A DNA stretch of 5,728 nt. Origin: Thiomicrospira sp. UBA5634. GTDB lineage: Bacteria; Pseudomonadota; Gammaproteobacteria; Thiomicrospirales; Thiomicrospiraceae. The notes beneath the pieces were generated by a model. That model made no database searches and was not told the DNA's origin. It saw only the letters and a program-made list of their open reading frames with translations. Shown in pieces: positions 1 through 5,728 of this stretch. The stretch covers positions 2,850 to 8,577 of the forward strand of contig DIJW01000194.1 of the NCBI GenBank assembly GCA_002421475.1, written 5' to 3'. The translations under genes and the position numbers were made by a program. Position 1 is the stretch's first letter, and each line of letters starts with the position of its first letter.

Positions 1-925
1 TATAAACCTGCGCCATTTCTAAACCGATAATGCCGCCACCGATCACCAATAAACGTTTTGGCACTTCAGCCAATTCGAGCGCATCAGTTGAATCCATTAC
101 ACGCGGGTCGTCATGCGGAATAAACGGCAGTTTAATCACACGCGAACCGGCGGCAATCACCGCTTGTTCAAACGCAATCGTTTGTTGCGTGCCATCCGCC
201 GCCCTCACGGTCACGGTGTTAGCTGAACTGAATTTGCCCACGCCGGTAACAATTTCGACTTTACGCTGTTTAGCTAACGCCGCTAAACCGCCGGTGAGTT
301 TAGAAATAACGCCATCTTTATAAGCGCGCATTTTGTCTAAATCAATTTTTGGTGCGCCGAACTCAATGCCATGTGCGCCCATATCTTTGGTTTCGTTCAA
401 AATCACCGACATGTGTAATAAGGCTTTAGACGGAATACAACCGACGTTTAAACACACACCGCCGATCACCGGATAACGCTCAACGATAATGACTTGTTTG
501 CCCAAATCCGCTGCACGGAACGCGGCGGTATAACCACCAGGCCCGCCGCCTAATACTAACACCTGACAGGTTTTATCCGCAGGTGGTAAGTCTTTAGCTG
601 CTACCGCTTGCGGCGCAGATGAAACTTGAGCCGTTGCTGGTTTTGATTCTGTTTTTTGTTCCGCCAACTTAGCCGGACTTTCATCGGCAATTTCCATTTT
701 GCCGATCACAGAACCTTCACGCACCTTGTCGCCGACCGCAACGGTTAATTCAACAATACGCCCGGAAAATGGCGATGGCACGTCCATAGTGGCTTTATCG
801 GATTCCAATACTAATAAAGAATCCTCTTGCAACACCTCGTTACCGGCCGCCACTAATACTTCAATCACATCCACATCAGCAAAGTCGCCAATATCAGGAA
901 TACGAATCTCTACAATTTGACTCAT
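1..925 (-). CDS. lpdA: Dihydrolipoamide dehydrogenase (PDHc E3) with N-terminal lipoyl domain, 3'-truncated by window edge
   Basis: This is the E3 flavoenzyme of the complex, which reoxidises dihydrolipoyl groups on E2 with FAD and NAD+. The frame is open from an ATG at 925 to base 1 (308 codons); I translated it by hand. Residues 1-80 form a lipoyl domain with the motif ESDKATM and acceptor Lys44. Residues about 81-117 are an Ala/Pro/Gln/Lys linker. The E3 core follows: FAD-binding GGGPGG (126-131), the redox-active disulfide in GGVCLNVGCIPSK (Cys158, Cys163), AVIAAGSR (255-262), and the start of the NAD-binding fold VIGGGIIG (294-301) close to the edge. Lipoyl-bearing E3 proteins run to roughly 590 residues, so about half is missing, including the end of the NAD domain and the dimerisation domain with the catalytic His-Glu pair. 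The gene lies 14 bases after aceF, so co-transcription is likely. The start is fixed by a TAAGGAG ribosome site. The operon context indicates PDHc; sharing with other 2-oxoacid dehydrogenases cannot be excluded. Confidence 0.96.
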   Translation of the reverse strand, partial: MSQIVEIRIPDIGDFADVDVIEVLVAAGNEVLQEDSLLVLESDKATMDVPSPFSGRIVELTVAVGDKVREGSVIGKMEIADESPAKLAEQKTESKPATAQVSSAPQAVAAKDLPPADKTCQVLVLGGGPGGYTAAFRAADLGKQVIIVERYPVIGGVCLNVGCIPSKALLHMSVILNETKDMGAHGIEFGAPKIDLDKMRAYKDGVISKLTGGLAALAKQRKVEIVTGVGKFSSANTVTVRAADGTQQTIAFEQAVIAAGSRVIKLPFIPHDDPRVMDSTDALELAEVPKRLLVIGGGIIGLEMAQVY

Positions 926-932
926 CCTCTGG

Positions 933-939
933 CTCCTTA
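933..939 (-). promoter_or_regulatory. Ribosome binding site of lpdA, overlapping a second aceF stop
   Basis: The minus strand reads TAAGGAG, then seven bases, then the lpdA ATG. This is an almost ideal Shine-Dalgarno match. Its first three bases are an in-frame TAA directly after the aceF TAG, so aceF has tandem stops and the second stop is part of the lpdA ribosome site. It fixes the lpdA start and suggests that ribosomes finishing aceF deliver efficient initiation on lpdA. Confidence 0.85.
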
Positions 940-2271
940 CTACAGCAGTAATTGACGCAAATCAGTCAAATGCTGACCAACTAATGTGCTAAAACGTACA
1001 CCTTCCGCACCATCAACTACACGATGGTCATACGAAATGCTAAATGGCATCATTAAACGCGGCTTAAATTCTTTACCATCCCATACCGGCTGGATTGAGG
1101 CTTTAGAAACACCCATAATCGCCACTTCAGGCGCATTAACAATCGGCGTAAACTGCGTGCCGCCAATGCCGCCCAAGCTAGAAATAGTGAACGTACCGCC
1201 CGCCATATCTTTAGGTGATAACTTGCCATCACGCGCTTTAGCAGAAAGTTCCATCAAATCACGCGACAGTTCAAAAATACCTTTTTGATCGACATCACGT
1301 ACCACTGGCACCACCAAACCATTTGGCGTATCTACCGCGATACCGATGTTGTAATAACCCTTACGGATCAACTTGTCGCCATCCGGTGACAACGAGGCAT
1401 TAAAGTTAGGGAAGGCTTTTAGACCGGCCACCACTGCTTTCATAATGAAAACTAACGGTGTGAGTTTGACGCCCGCTTTTTCGGCCTGCGCTTTCATATC
1501 CTGACGGAATTTATCCATCTCGGTAATATCACACTCATCAAACTGAGTAACGTGCGGTACGTTTAACCAAGAAGTATGTAAATGTTTACCGGAGATTTTT
1601 TTGATGCGACTCAAATCAACCGTTTCGGTTGCACCAAACTGACTGAAATCAATCGTTGGAACCGGCGGAATACCCGCGCCGCTACTTGCTCCAGCAACAG
1701 TTGATTGACCTTGCATAACCGATTTAACAAACGCTTCGACGTCAGATTTAATCACACGACCTTTAACGCCCGAACCGGCAACACGCCCTAAATCAACGCC
1801 TAACAGACGCGCAAATGCACGCACAGCAGGTGAAGCATGGCTCACCGCGCCCATTGGCTGATGATTAACCGGTTTAGGTGTATTCGCTACCGATGCAGCG
1901 ACAGGCAAACCAACATTTGATGAGTGAGTTTGTTCATGCACCGCTAACTTAGTTTCTGCAGGCTTAACTTCAGCAGCTTTAACTTCTGCGGCTTTTGGCT
2001 GTTCTGCTTTAGCCGCCGGCGCTTCTGCGCCCGCTTCTACTTCGATATCGCAAACGTAAGTGCCTTGTGACACTTTATCGCCGACTTTAACTTGTACATT
2101 GCTCACTTTACCTGCAAAACTTGCCGGTACTTCCATCGTGGCTTTATCTGATTCCAATGTAAGCACTGAATCATCCAGCTGAACGACATCACCTTCTTTG
2201 ATTAACACTTCGATAACATCAACGCTATCAAAATCACCAATATCCGGCACTAAAAATTGAATTTTTGCCAT
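940..2271 (-). CDS. aceF: Dihydrolipoamide acetyltransferase (PDHc E2), single-lipoyl form
   Basis: This is the E2 core of pyruvate dehydrogenase: it accepts the acetyl group from E1 on a lipoyl lysine and transfers it to CoA. The protein is 443 residues. Residues 1-78 form a lipoyl domain with ESDKATM and acceptor Lys43. A flexible Ala/Pro/Lys/Glu linker follows (about 80-144). The peripheral subunit-binding domain, which docks E1 or E3, is at about 145-183 (SPAVRAFARLLGVDL, then GSGVKGRV). A second linker precedes the catalytic domain (about 212-443), which ends with the active-site motif DHRVVDG (His416, Asp420). E. coli AceF is about 630 residues with three lipoyl domains, so this is a one-lipoyl version; the length is normal for such forms and nothing looks broken. 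An AAGGA ribosome site (2280-2284) stands eight bases before the ATG. Gene order and the E1 partner upstream argue for acetyltransferase rather than succinyltransferase. Confidence 0.97.
   Translation of the reverse strand: MAKIQFLVPDIGDFDSVDVIEVLIKEGDVVQLDDSVLTLESDKATMEVPASFAGKVSNVQVKVGDKVSQGTYVCDIEVEAGAEAPAAKAEQPKAAEVKAAEVKPAETKLAVHEQTHSSNVGLPVAASVANTPKPVNHQPMGAVSHASPAVRAFARLLGVDLGRVAGSGVKGRVIKSDVEAFVKSVMQGQSTVAGASSGAGIPPVPTIDFSQFGATETVDLSRIKKISGKHLHTSWLNVPHVTQFDECDITEMDKFRQDMKAQAEKAGVKLTPLVFIMKAVVAGLKAFPNFNASLSPDGDKLIRKGYYNIGIAVDTPNGLVVPVVRDVDQKGIFELSRDLMELSAKARDGKLSPKDMAGGTFTISSLGGIGGTQFTPIVNAPEVAIMGVSKASIQPVWDGKEFKPRLMMPFSISYDHRVVDGAEGVRFSTLVGQHLTDLRQLLL
1948..1992 (-). repeat. 15-bp-period repeat encoding the AceF linker
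   Basis: Three imperfect 15-base units encode AAEVK-AAEVK-PAETK (AceF residues 94-108) between the lipoyl and subunit-binding domains. Low-complexity Ala/Pro/charged linkers of this kind give the lipoyl domain its swing in E2 proteins. The short in-phase repeat could expand or contract by slippage without breaking the frame, so linker length may vary among relatives. Confidence 0.65.
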
Positions 2272-2295
2272 AACGACTTTCCTTAATTGCTTTCA

Positions 2296-2314
2296 GCCCG
2301 CCTTTTGAGCGGGC
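2296..2314 (-). promoter_or_regulatory. GC-rich stem-loop between aceE and aceF
   Basis: A perfect 6-bp stem, GCCCGC/GCGGGC, with a 7-base loop sits in the 56-base gap between the aceE stop and the aceF ATG. On the transcribed strand it is followed by TGAAAGCAATT, not a T-run, so it does not look like an intrinsic terminator. It ends 11 bases before the aceF AAGGA. Plausible roles are protecting the upstream mRNA from 3' exonucleases, marking a processing point, or tuning aceF relative to aceE. The fold is seen; the role is inferred. Confidence 0.55.
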
Positions 2315-2327
2315 GTGATTCGCTTAA

Positions 2328-4988
2328 TTATGCGTGCATAGGATGCGTTTTTTCTGCATCCAAACCGTATTTCTTAATCGCTTGCTCAACCACGTCAGCT
2401 TTGATTTTGCCCTGGTCAGCTAAAGCTTTTAACGCTTCAACAACGACATAATAACGATTCACTTCAAAGAACTTACGCAACTGTTCACGCGTGTCTGAAC
2501 GCCCGAAACCGTCAGTACCCAATACACGGTAATCACCAGGTACATATTCACGAATACGGTTTGCATAGTCACGAATATAGTCGGTAGCCGCAATAATCGG
2601 CCCTTCTGCACCTTCTAATGCTTGGGTAACATAGGCTTTTTTAGCCGGTTTTGCCGGATGCATCGTGTTCCAACGCGTTGCTTCAATACCATCGCGACGT
2701 AATAGGTTGAAACTTGGTACAGACCAAATGTCAGCCGCTACATCCCATTCTTGTTCCAACAAGTCCGCTGCCGCGATCACTTCACGGAAAATCGTACCTG
2801 AACCCATCAACTGAACACGGTTTTTAGCTTTAGCGGTCGATTTCTTAAACGAATAAATTCCTTTAAGAATGCCTTCTTCCGCACCTTGCGGCATCGCCGG
2901 ATGGCTATAGTTTTCGTTCATCGCCGTGATGTAATAGAACACGTCTTCTTTGTTCTGCATCATACGTTTCAAGCCGTCATGAATAATGACCGCCATTTCA
3001 TAACCGAACGTTGGGTCGTAACTTAAGCAGTTTGGCACCATGTCAAACATCACCAAGTTATGACCATCTTGATGCTGGAGACCTTCTCCTTCCAAGGTGG
3101 TACGACCAGCGGTACCGCCGATTAAGAAACCACGTGCACGCGAATCACCGGCTGCCCACGCCAAGTCACCAATACGTTGGAAACCGAACATTGAGTAATA
3201 AATATAGAACGGAATCATGCTCACGCCATAGTTGGCATAAGCGGTCGCGGCTGATACCCATGAAGACATCGCACCGGCTTCGTTAATCCCCTCTTCTAGT
3301 ACCTGACCATTAGAAGATTCTTTGTACCACATCAACTGGTCTGCATCGACCGGCATGTATAACTGGCCGGCCGGATCATAAATACCGACTTGGCGGAATA
3401 GCCCTTCCATACCGAAAGTACGTGCTTCGTCGGGAATAATCGGTACAACACGTTTGCCCAATTCTTTGTCACGTAACAACACTGACAACACACGCACAAA
3501 CGCCATAGTGGTCGACATTTCACGATCAGCGGTGCCTTCAAGTAACATTTTGAATGCATCTAATTCCGGCACTTGTAGCGGTTCCGCAATATCTTGACGT
3601 GATGGCAATGATCCACCTAATGCGGCACGACGTTCTTCAACATACTTCATGACCGGACTGTCCGGTTCAGGACGGTAGAACGGAATGTCGTTTTCTAACT
3701 GTTCGTTCGAAATTGGCACTGAGAAACGATCACGGAAATATTTCAGACCGTTAATATCCAATTTTTTCTGTTGGTGAGCGTTGTTAGCACCTTCACCAAA
3801 CTCACCCATACCGTAACCCTTAACCGTTTTAGCCAAAATAACGCATGGCATACCTTTGGTTTCAGTGGCACGTTTATAAGCGTTATAAATCTTACGTGGT
3901 GAGTGACCGCCGCGGGTGAGTTTAAAAATCTCACCATCAGTCATATCTTTAACCAACGCTGCAGTTTCAGGATATTTACCGAAGAAGTGTTCGCGTACAT
4001 ACGCACCGTTTTTGGCTTTATACGCTTGGTATTCGCCGTCAACCACTTCGCCCATACGTTCGATCAACTTGCCGCTGGTATCTTTCGACAACAACGCGTC
4101 CCAACCTGAACCCCAAAGAACTTTGATTACATTCCAGCCTGCGCCACGGAACATACCTTCCAATTCTTGAACAATTTTTCCGTTACCACGTACCGGACCG
4201 TCCAAACGCTGGAGGTTACAGTTAACAACGAAAATTAAGTTATCTAAACGCTCACGTTGTGCCAACTGAATCGCACCACGAGATTCCGGCTCATCCATCT
4301 CACCGTCACCCAAGAATGCCCAAACTTTACGGCCTTCGGTTTTTGCTAAACCGCGTGCTTCCATATATTTCATAAAACGCGCTTGGTAAATCGCCATCAA
4401 TGGGCCTAAACCCATTGACACGGTTGGGAACTGCCAAAAGTCAGGCATTAACCAAGGGTGTGGATATGATGACAAACCATTACCGTCTACTTCTTGACGG
4501 AAGTTTTTTAATTTTTCTTCTTCTAAACGGCCTTCCATAAAGGCACGTGCATACATACCCGGTGCAGTATGACCTTGGAAAAACACCATATCGGCGCCCA
4601 ACTCATGTTTTGGGCCTTTAAAGAAGTGGTTCATCCCCACTTCATATAAAGTACAGCTTGATGCATAAGAAGCAATATGACCACCAACACTGGTTTCTTT
4701 GTTGGCTTTAACGACCATCGCCATCGCGTTCCAGCGCAAAATCGAGCGAATACGTTGCTCAAGACTTAAATCACCTGGATAGTTAACTTGTTCTTCTGGG
4801 GCAATGGTATTGATGTAGGGGGTATTAGCAGAATAAGGAATATCGATGCCGTGAACACGGGCTTTTTCAATCAGGGTCGCGATAAGATGATGTGCCTTAT
4901 CGGTACCTTCAAACTGGATTACAGACTCTAACGCATCCAGCCATTCTTGCGTTTCTTGCGGATCTTGATCAATGAACTGATCGCTCAT
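2328..4988 (-). CDS. aceE: Pyruvate dehydrogenase E1 component, homodimeric type
   Basis: This is the ThDP-dependent E1p: it decarboxylates pyruvate and reductively acetylates the lipoyl group of AceF. The protein is 886 residues against 887 for E. coli AceE, so it is complete. The N-terminal segment (about 1-55) is the part that in E. coli AceE contacts E2. The ThDP/Mg motif begins GDGEMDEPES (Gly227-Asp228-Gly229) and closes with VVNCN (Asn256/Asn258) about 28 residues later. Active-site histidines known from E. coli are in matching places: His104 (GGHIASYAS), His140 (FFQGH), His405 (ANNAHQQKK) and His639 (EGLQHQDGH). The conserved cofactor-activating Glu lies in EGINEAG (Glu570). No key residue is missing and no frameshift is visible. 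The ATG is preceded by AGAGGTGA. It is the first gene of the operon, behind its own promoter and a leader of about 140 bases; aceF follows after 56 bases. The alpha/beta type of E1 is excluded by length and motifs. Confidence 0.98.
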   Translation of the reverse strand: MSDQFIDQDPQETQEWLDALESVIQFEGTDKAHHLIATLIEKARVHGIDIPYSANTPYINTIAPEEQVNYPGDLSLEQRIRSILRWNAMAMVVKANKETSVGGHIASYASSCTLYEVGMNHFFKGPKHELGADMVFFQGHTAPGMYARAFMEGRLEEEKLKNFRQEVDGNGLSSYPHPWLMPDFWQFPTVSMGLGPLMAIYQARFMKYMEARGLAKTEGRKVWAFLGDGEMDEPESRGAIQLAQRERLDNLIFVVNCNLQRLDGPVRGNGKIVQELEGMFRGAGWNVIKVLWGSGWDALLSKDTSGKLIERMGEVVDGEYQAYKAKNGAYVREHFFGKYPETAALVKDMTDGEIFKLTRGGHSPRKIYNAYKRATETKGMPCVILAKTVKGYGMGEFGEGANNAHQQKKLDINGLKYFRDRFSVPISNEQLENDIPFYRPEPDSPVMKYVEERRAALGGSLPSRQDIAEPLQVPELDAFKMLLEGTADREMSTTMAFVRVLSVLLRDKELGKRVVPIIPDEARTFGMEGLFRQVGIYDPAGQLYMPVDADQLMWYKESSNGQVLEEGINEAGAMSSWVSAATAYANYGVSMIPFYIYYSMFGFQRIGDLAWAAGDSRARGFLIGGTAGRTTLEGEGLQHQDGHNLVMFDMVPNCLSYDPTFGYEMAVIIHDGLKRMMQNKEDVFYYITAMNENYSHPAMPQGAEEGILKGIYSFKKSTAKAKNRVQLMGSGTIFREVIAAADLLEQEWDVAADIWSVPSFNLLRRDGIEATRWNTMHPAKPAKKAYVTQALEGAEGPIIAATDYIRDYANRIREYVPGDYRVLGTDGFGRSDTREQLRKFFEVNRYYVVVEALKALADQGKIKADVVEQAIKKYGLDAEKTHPMHA

Positions 4989-4992
4989 ACAT

Positions 4993-5000
4993 TCACCTCT
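4993..5000 (-). promoter_or_regulatory. Ribosome binding site of aceE
   Basis: AGAGGTGA lies on the minus strand, with seven bases between AGAGG and the aceE ATG at 4988. Another ATG four bases upstream (4990-4992), out of frame, abuts this site too closely for good initiation and opens only a seven-codon frame, so 4988 is the better start. Conserved AceE N-terminal sequence begins there. Confidence 0.8.
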
Positions 5001-5012
5001 TGGGTTTTAACT

Positions 5013-5044
5013 GAGTCGATTGCAGGGTTAGCGCAATCAAACTC
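5013..5044 (-). promoter_or_regulatory. Hairpin just upstream of the aceE ribosome site
   Basis: In the aceE leader, TTGATTGC (5040-5033) pairs with GCAATCGA (5023-5016), eight pairs with one G-U, around a nine-base loop. Past a single bulged T, GAG (5044-5042) pairs with CTC (5015-5013). The hairpin ends 12 bases before the Shine-Dalgarno, leaving the site free. It is too strong and too well placed to dismiss as noise, but no known RNA family was recognised. It could be the expression-platform part of a leader switch, a stability element or a protein-binding hairpin. Confidence 0.5.
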
Positions 5045-5054
5045 TGAACAAAAA

Positions 5055-5106
5055 TAAAAACCTTTCAAGCCCTGTTAGGCTCTGCGCCCCGAAGAGCAAG
5101 TTTTTA
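5055..5106 (-). promoter_or_regulatory. Candidate structured leader RNA of aceE (three-way junction)
   Basis: On the transcribed strand three compatible helices can form. The closing stem is TAAAAAC (5106-5100) with GTTTTTA (5061-5055). Inside it are GCTC-TTCG-GGGC (5097-5086), capped by the very stable C(UUCG)G tetraloop, and AGCCT-AAC-AGGGCT (5081-5068), with one bulged G. A T-rich tract (5060-5050) forms the 3' side of the closing stem and continues beyond it. The second inner helix followed by this T-tract could also act as a weak intrinsic terminator, which would suggest attenuation. AGAGC (5083-5079) can alternatively pair with GCTCT (5097-5093), so exclusive folds exist. I checked it by memory against common riboswitch cores and found no convincing match. 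The pairings are seen; a regulatory role is inferred. Confidence 0.4.
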
Positions 5107-5134
5107 CCGATTTTTAGAAAAAATAATGGCGGGA

Positions 5135-5143
5135 ATCATACCA
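5135..5143 (-). promoter_or_regulatory. Extended -10 promoter of the aceE-aceF-lpdA operon
   Basis: The minus strand reads TGGTATGAT, which combines the TGn extended -10 motif with TATGAT, one mismatch from the sigma-70 consensus. No good -35 hexamer stands 16-18 bases upstream, where the sequence is AT-rich; extended -10 promoters often lack one. A start near 5128 is predicted, giving a leader of about 140 bases before aceE. It is the best promoter match seen in the rppH-aceE gap. Confidence 0.55.
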
Positions 5144-5149
5144 CTTTTC

Positions 5150-5166
5150 GATATGAAAAACATATC
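5150..5166 (-). promoter_or_regulatory. Operator-like inverted repeat at the -35 region of the aceE promoter
   Basis: GATATG-TTTTT-CATATC is a perfect inverted repeat with 6-base arms and a 5-base spacer. It ends six bases upstream of the extended -10 motif, so it covers the -35 area. A dimeric regulator bound here would block RNA polymerase. The sequence does not fit the E. coli PdhR box (dyad TTGGT-N3-ACCAA), and no regulator gene is in the window, so the binding protein is unknown. Confidence 0.4.
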
Positions 5167-5183
5167 TTGGGGGGAGGCTGGCA

Positions 5184-5193
5184 GCAAATTTGC
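5184..5193. repeat. 10-bp perfect palindrome upstream of the aceE promoter
   Basis: GCAAATTTGC is a perfect palindrome without spacer, about 40 bases upstream of the -10 motif, in a stretch rich in A and T runs. It could be a second protein site or a bent, UP-like segment. Palindromes of ten bases arise by chance fairly often, so only its position makes it worth listing. Confidence 0.25.
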
Positions 5194-5240
5194 AGAAAAT
5201 GCGGAAAAAATATGAATTTTGTGTGGGTTTTGAAGTGATA

Positions 5241-5290
5241 TTAAACGTTGATTAAACACGCTAAAGCGAGACTTTAATCAAACGTTTTAA
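5241..5290 (-). terminator. Long imperfect stem-loop at the rppH stop codon, possible transcript end
   Basis: On the minus strand the arm at 5290-5273 pairs with the arm at 5256-5241: 16 pairs with one extra A and one extra T in the first arm. In the interior CGC (5268-5266) pairs with GCG (5261-5259) around a TTTA loop. The first arm includes the rppH TAA. The stem is AT-rich and not followed by a T-run, so it is not a textbook intrinsic terminator, but it is the only terminator-like structure between rppH and the aceE promoter. It may instead protect the rppH mRNA end. Confidence 0.35.
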
Positions 5291-5728
5291 CCTGCATCAG
5301 AGTGTCTAGGTAACCAAAACTTATTCAGCGCGTCTTGCAACTCAGTCAGGGCTTGATGATAAACCGATTGTTTAAAACTCACCACTTCTTGTACCGGACG
5401 CCAATAATCAACCCAGATCCACTCTTCGAATTCTGGATTGGTATGATGTAACACATTAATCGCTTGATCTGAACTTTCCAAACCTAATAAAAACCAGATT
5501 TGTTTTTGCCCAACACAAACCGGCTGGCTATAGTGACGAATCAGGTGCTTAGGCAGATCATAACGCAACCAATCAACGGTTTTACCAAGTACACGCACAT
5601 CAGAAGGCTCCAAACCGACCTCTTCACGCAACTCACGAAATACGGCTTGTTGCGGGGTTTCATTTTCGCGAATACCGCCTTGCGGAAATTGCCAGGCATC
5701 TTGCTGAATACGCTTACCCCAGAACAAC
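5287..5728 (-). CDS. rppH: RNA pyrophosphohydrolase, Nudix family, 5'-truncated by window edge
   Basis: RppH converts the 5' triphosphate of mRNAs to a monophosphate and so opens them to RNase E decay. The Nudix box GX5EX7REUXEEXGU is intact at 5611-5679 (GGIREN-E-TPQQAVF-RELREEVGL). Flanking family features are present: WQFPQGG before it, then NWLRY-like DWLRYDLP, PVCVGQKQIWFLL, and the late stretches PEFEEWIWVDYW and VVSFK. E. coli RppH aligns from about residue 23, so roughly 20 N-terminal residues, including the true start, lie beyond the right edge. The TTG at 5727-5725 is an internal Leu codon, not the start. About 146 residues and the TAA stop are inside. It runs in the same direction as aceE, but 298 bases with a promoter and a terminator-like stem separate them, so it is probably its own unit. 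The full protein would be near 168 residues, within the family range. Confidence 0.94.
   Translation of the reverse strand, partial: LFWGKRIQQDAWQFPQGGIRENETPQQAVFRELREEVGLEPSDVRVLGKTVDWLRYDLPKHLIRHYSQPVCVGQKQIWFLLGLESSDQAINVLHHTNPEFEEWIWVDYWRPVQEVVSFKQSVYHQALTELQDALNKFWLPRHSDAG

Noticed and set aside
30..323. Plus-strand open frame of 97 codons
   Set aside because: It lies antisense inside lpdA, whose minus-strand translation matches E3 throughout. The antisense protein is Ser/Thr/Pro/Ala-rich with no recognisable domain.
699..920. Plus-strand open frame of 73 codons
   Set aside because: It is antisense to the lipoyl domain of lpdA and low in complexity, with no ribosome site noted; treated as a shadow.
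986..1288. Plus-strand open frame of 100 codons
   Set aside because: It is antisense to the conserved catalytic domain of aceF; coding signal belongs to aceF.
3011..4170. Several short open frames on both strands inside aceE
   Set aside because: All overlap the well-conserved aceE frame and none shows a domain or an independent start context.
4969..4992. Seven-codon mini-frame (ATG at 4992) overlapping the aceE start
   Set aside because: Its ATG abuts the Shine-Dalgarno, leaving too little spacing, and such short overlaps occur by chance. Only conservation in relatives would revive it.
5068..5090. Resemblance of GGGGCGCAGAGCC to the GACGCAAAGCC segment of the c-di-GMP-I riboswitch
   Set aside because: The required upstream half (CACGCACAGGGCAAACC-like) and the GAAA tetraloop hairpin are missing, so the likeness is probably chance.
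5131..5145. PdhR-box-like half site TGGTATGA
   Set aside because: It shares the left half of the E. coli PdhR box but lacks the second half (ACCAAT), and the same bases are explained by the extended -10 motif.
5169..5185. G-run and short GCTG-G-CAGC dyad upstream of the inverted repeat
   Set aside because: A single run of six G is not enough for a quadruplex, and a 4-base dyad is too short to support a site.
5725..5727. TTG as a possible rppH start codon
   Set aside because: Alignment with E. coli RppH places this codon at about residue 23, within the conserved strand before WQFPQGG; the real start is outside the window.

Overview
The window carries a pyruvate dehydrogenase complex (PDHc) operon, all on the minus strand. 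Reading in the direction of transcription (high to low coordinates), the order is: 3' part of rppH, an intergenic control region of about 300 bases, aceE (E1p), aceF (E2p), and the 5' part of lpdA (E3). Both outer genes are cut by the window edges. No plus-strand gene, tRNA, rRNA, mobile element or CRISPR array could be supported.

The proteins suggest a gammaproteobacterium. E1 is the homodimeric AceE type, not the alpha/beta type, and RppH is the proteobacterial Nudix RNA pyrophosphohydrolase. Base composition looks moderately AT-rich (judged by eye, not counted). I cannot name a genus. E3 carries its own N-terminal lipoyl domain, as in Neisseria and Ralstonia but unlike E. coli Lpd, and E2 has a single lipoyl domain instead of the three in E. 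coli AceF.

Region by region: lpdA (1-925, runs off the left edge) follows aceF after 14 bases, and its Shine-Dalgarno overlaps a second in-frame stop codon behind aceF. aceF (940-2271) is separated from aceE by 56 bases holding a GC-rich stem-loop. aceE (2328-4988) is full length. The region 4989-5286 holds an extended -10 promoter, an operator-like inverted repeat just upstream of it, and a predicted leader of about 140 bases that can fold into several hairpins. rppH (5287 to the right edge) ends inside an AT-rich imperfect inverted repeat.

E1 decarboxylates pyruvate on ThDP, E2 carries the acetyl group on its lipoyl arm to CoA, and E3 reoxidises dihydrolipoamide with FAD and NAD+. Close packing of the three genes fits co-transcription from the promoter in front of aceE. 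RppH has a separate role in mRNA decay and is probably only a neighbour. The genes are ordinary housekeeping genes; the part most worth a second look is the aceE leader and its promoter-proximal palindrome.
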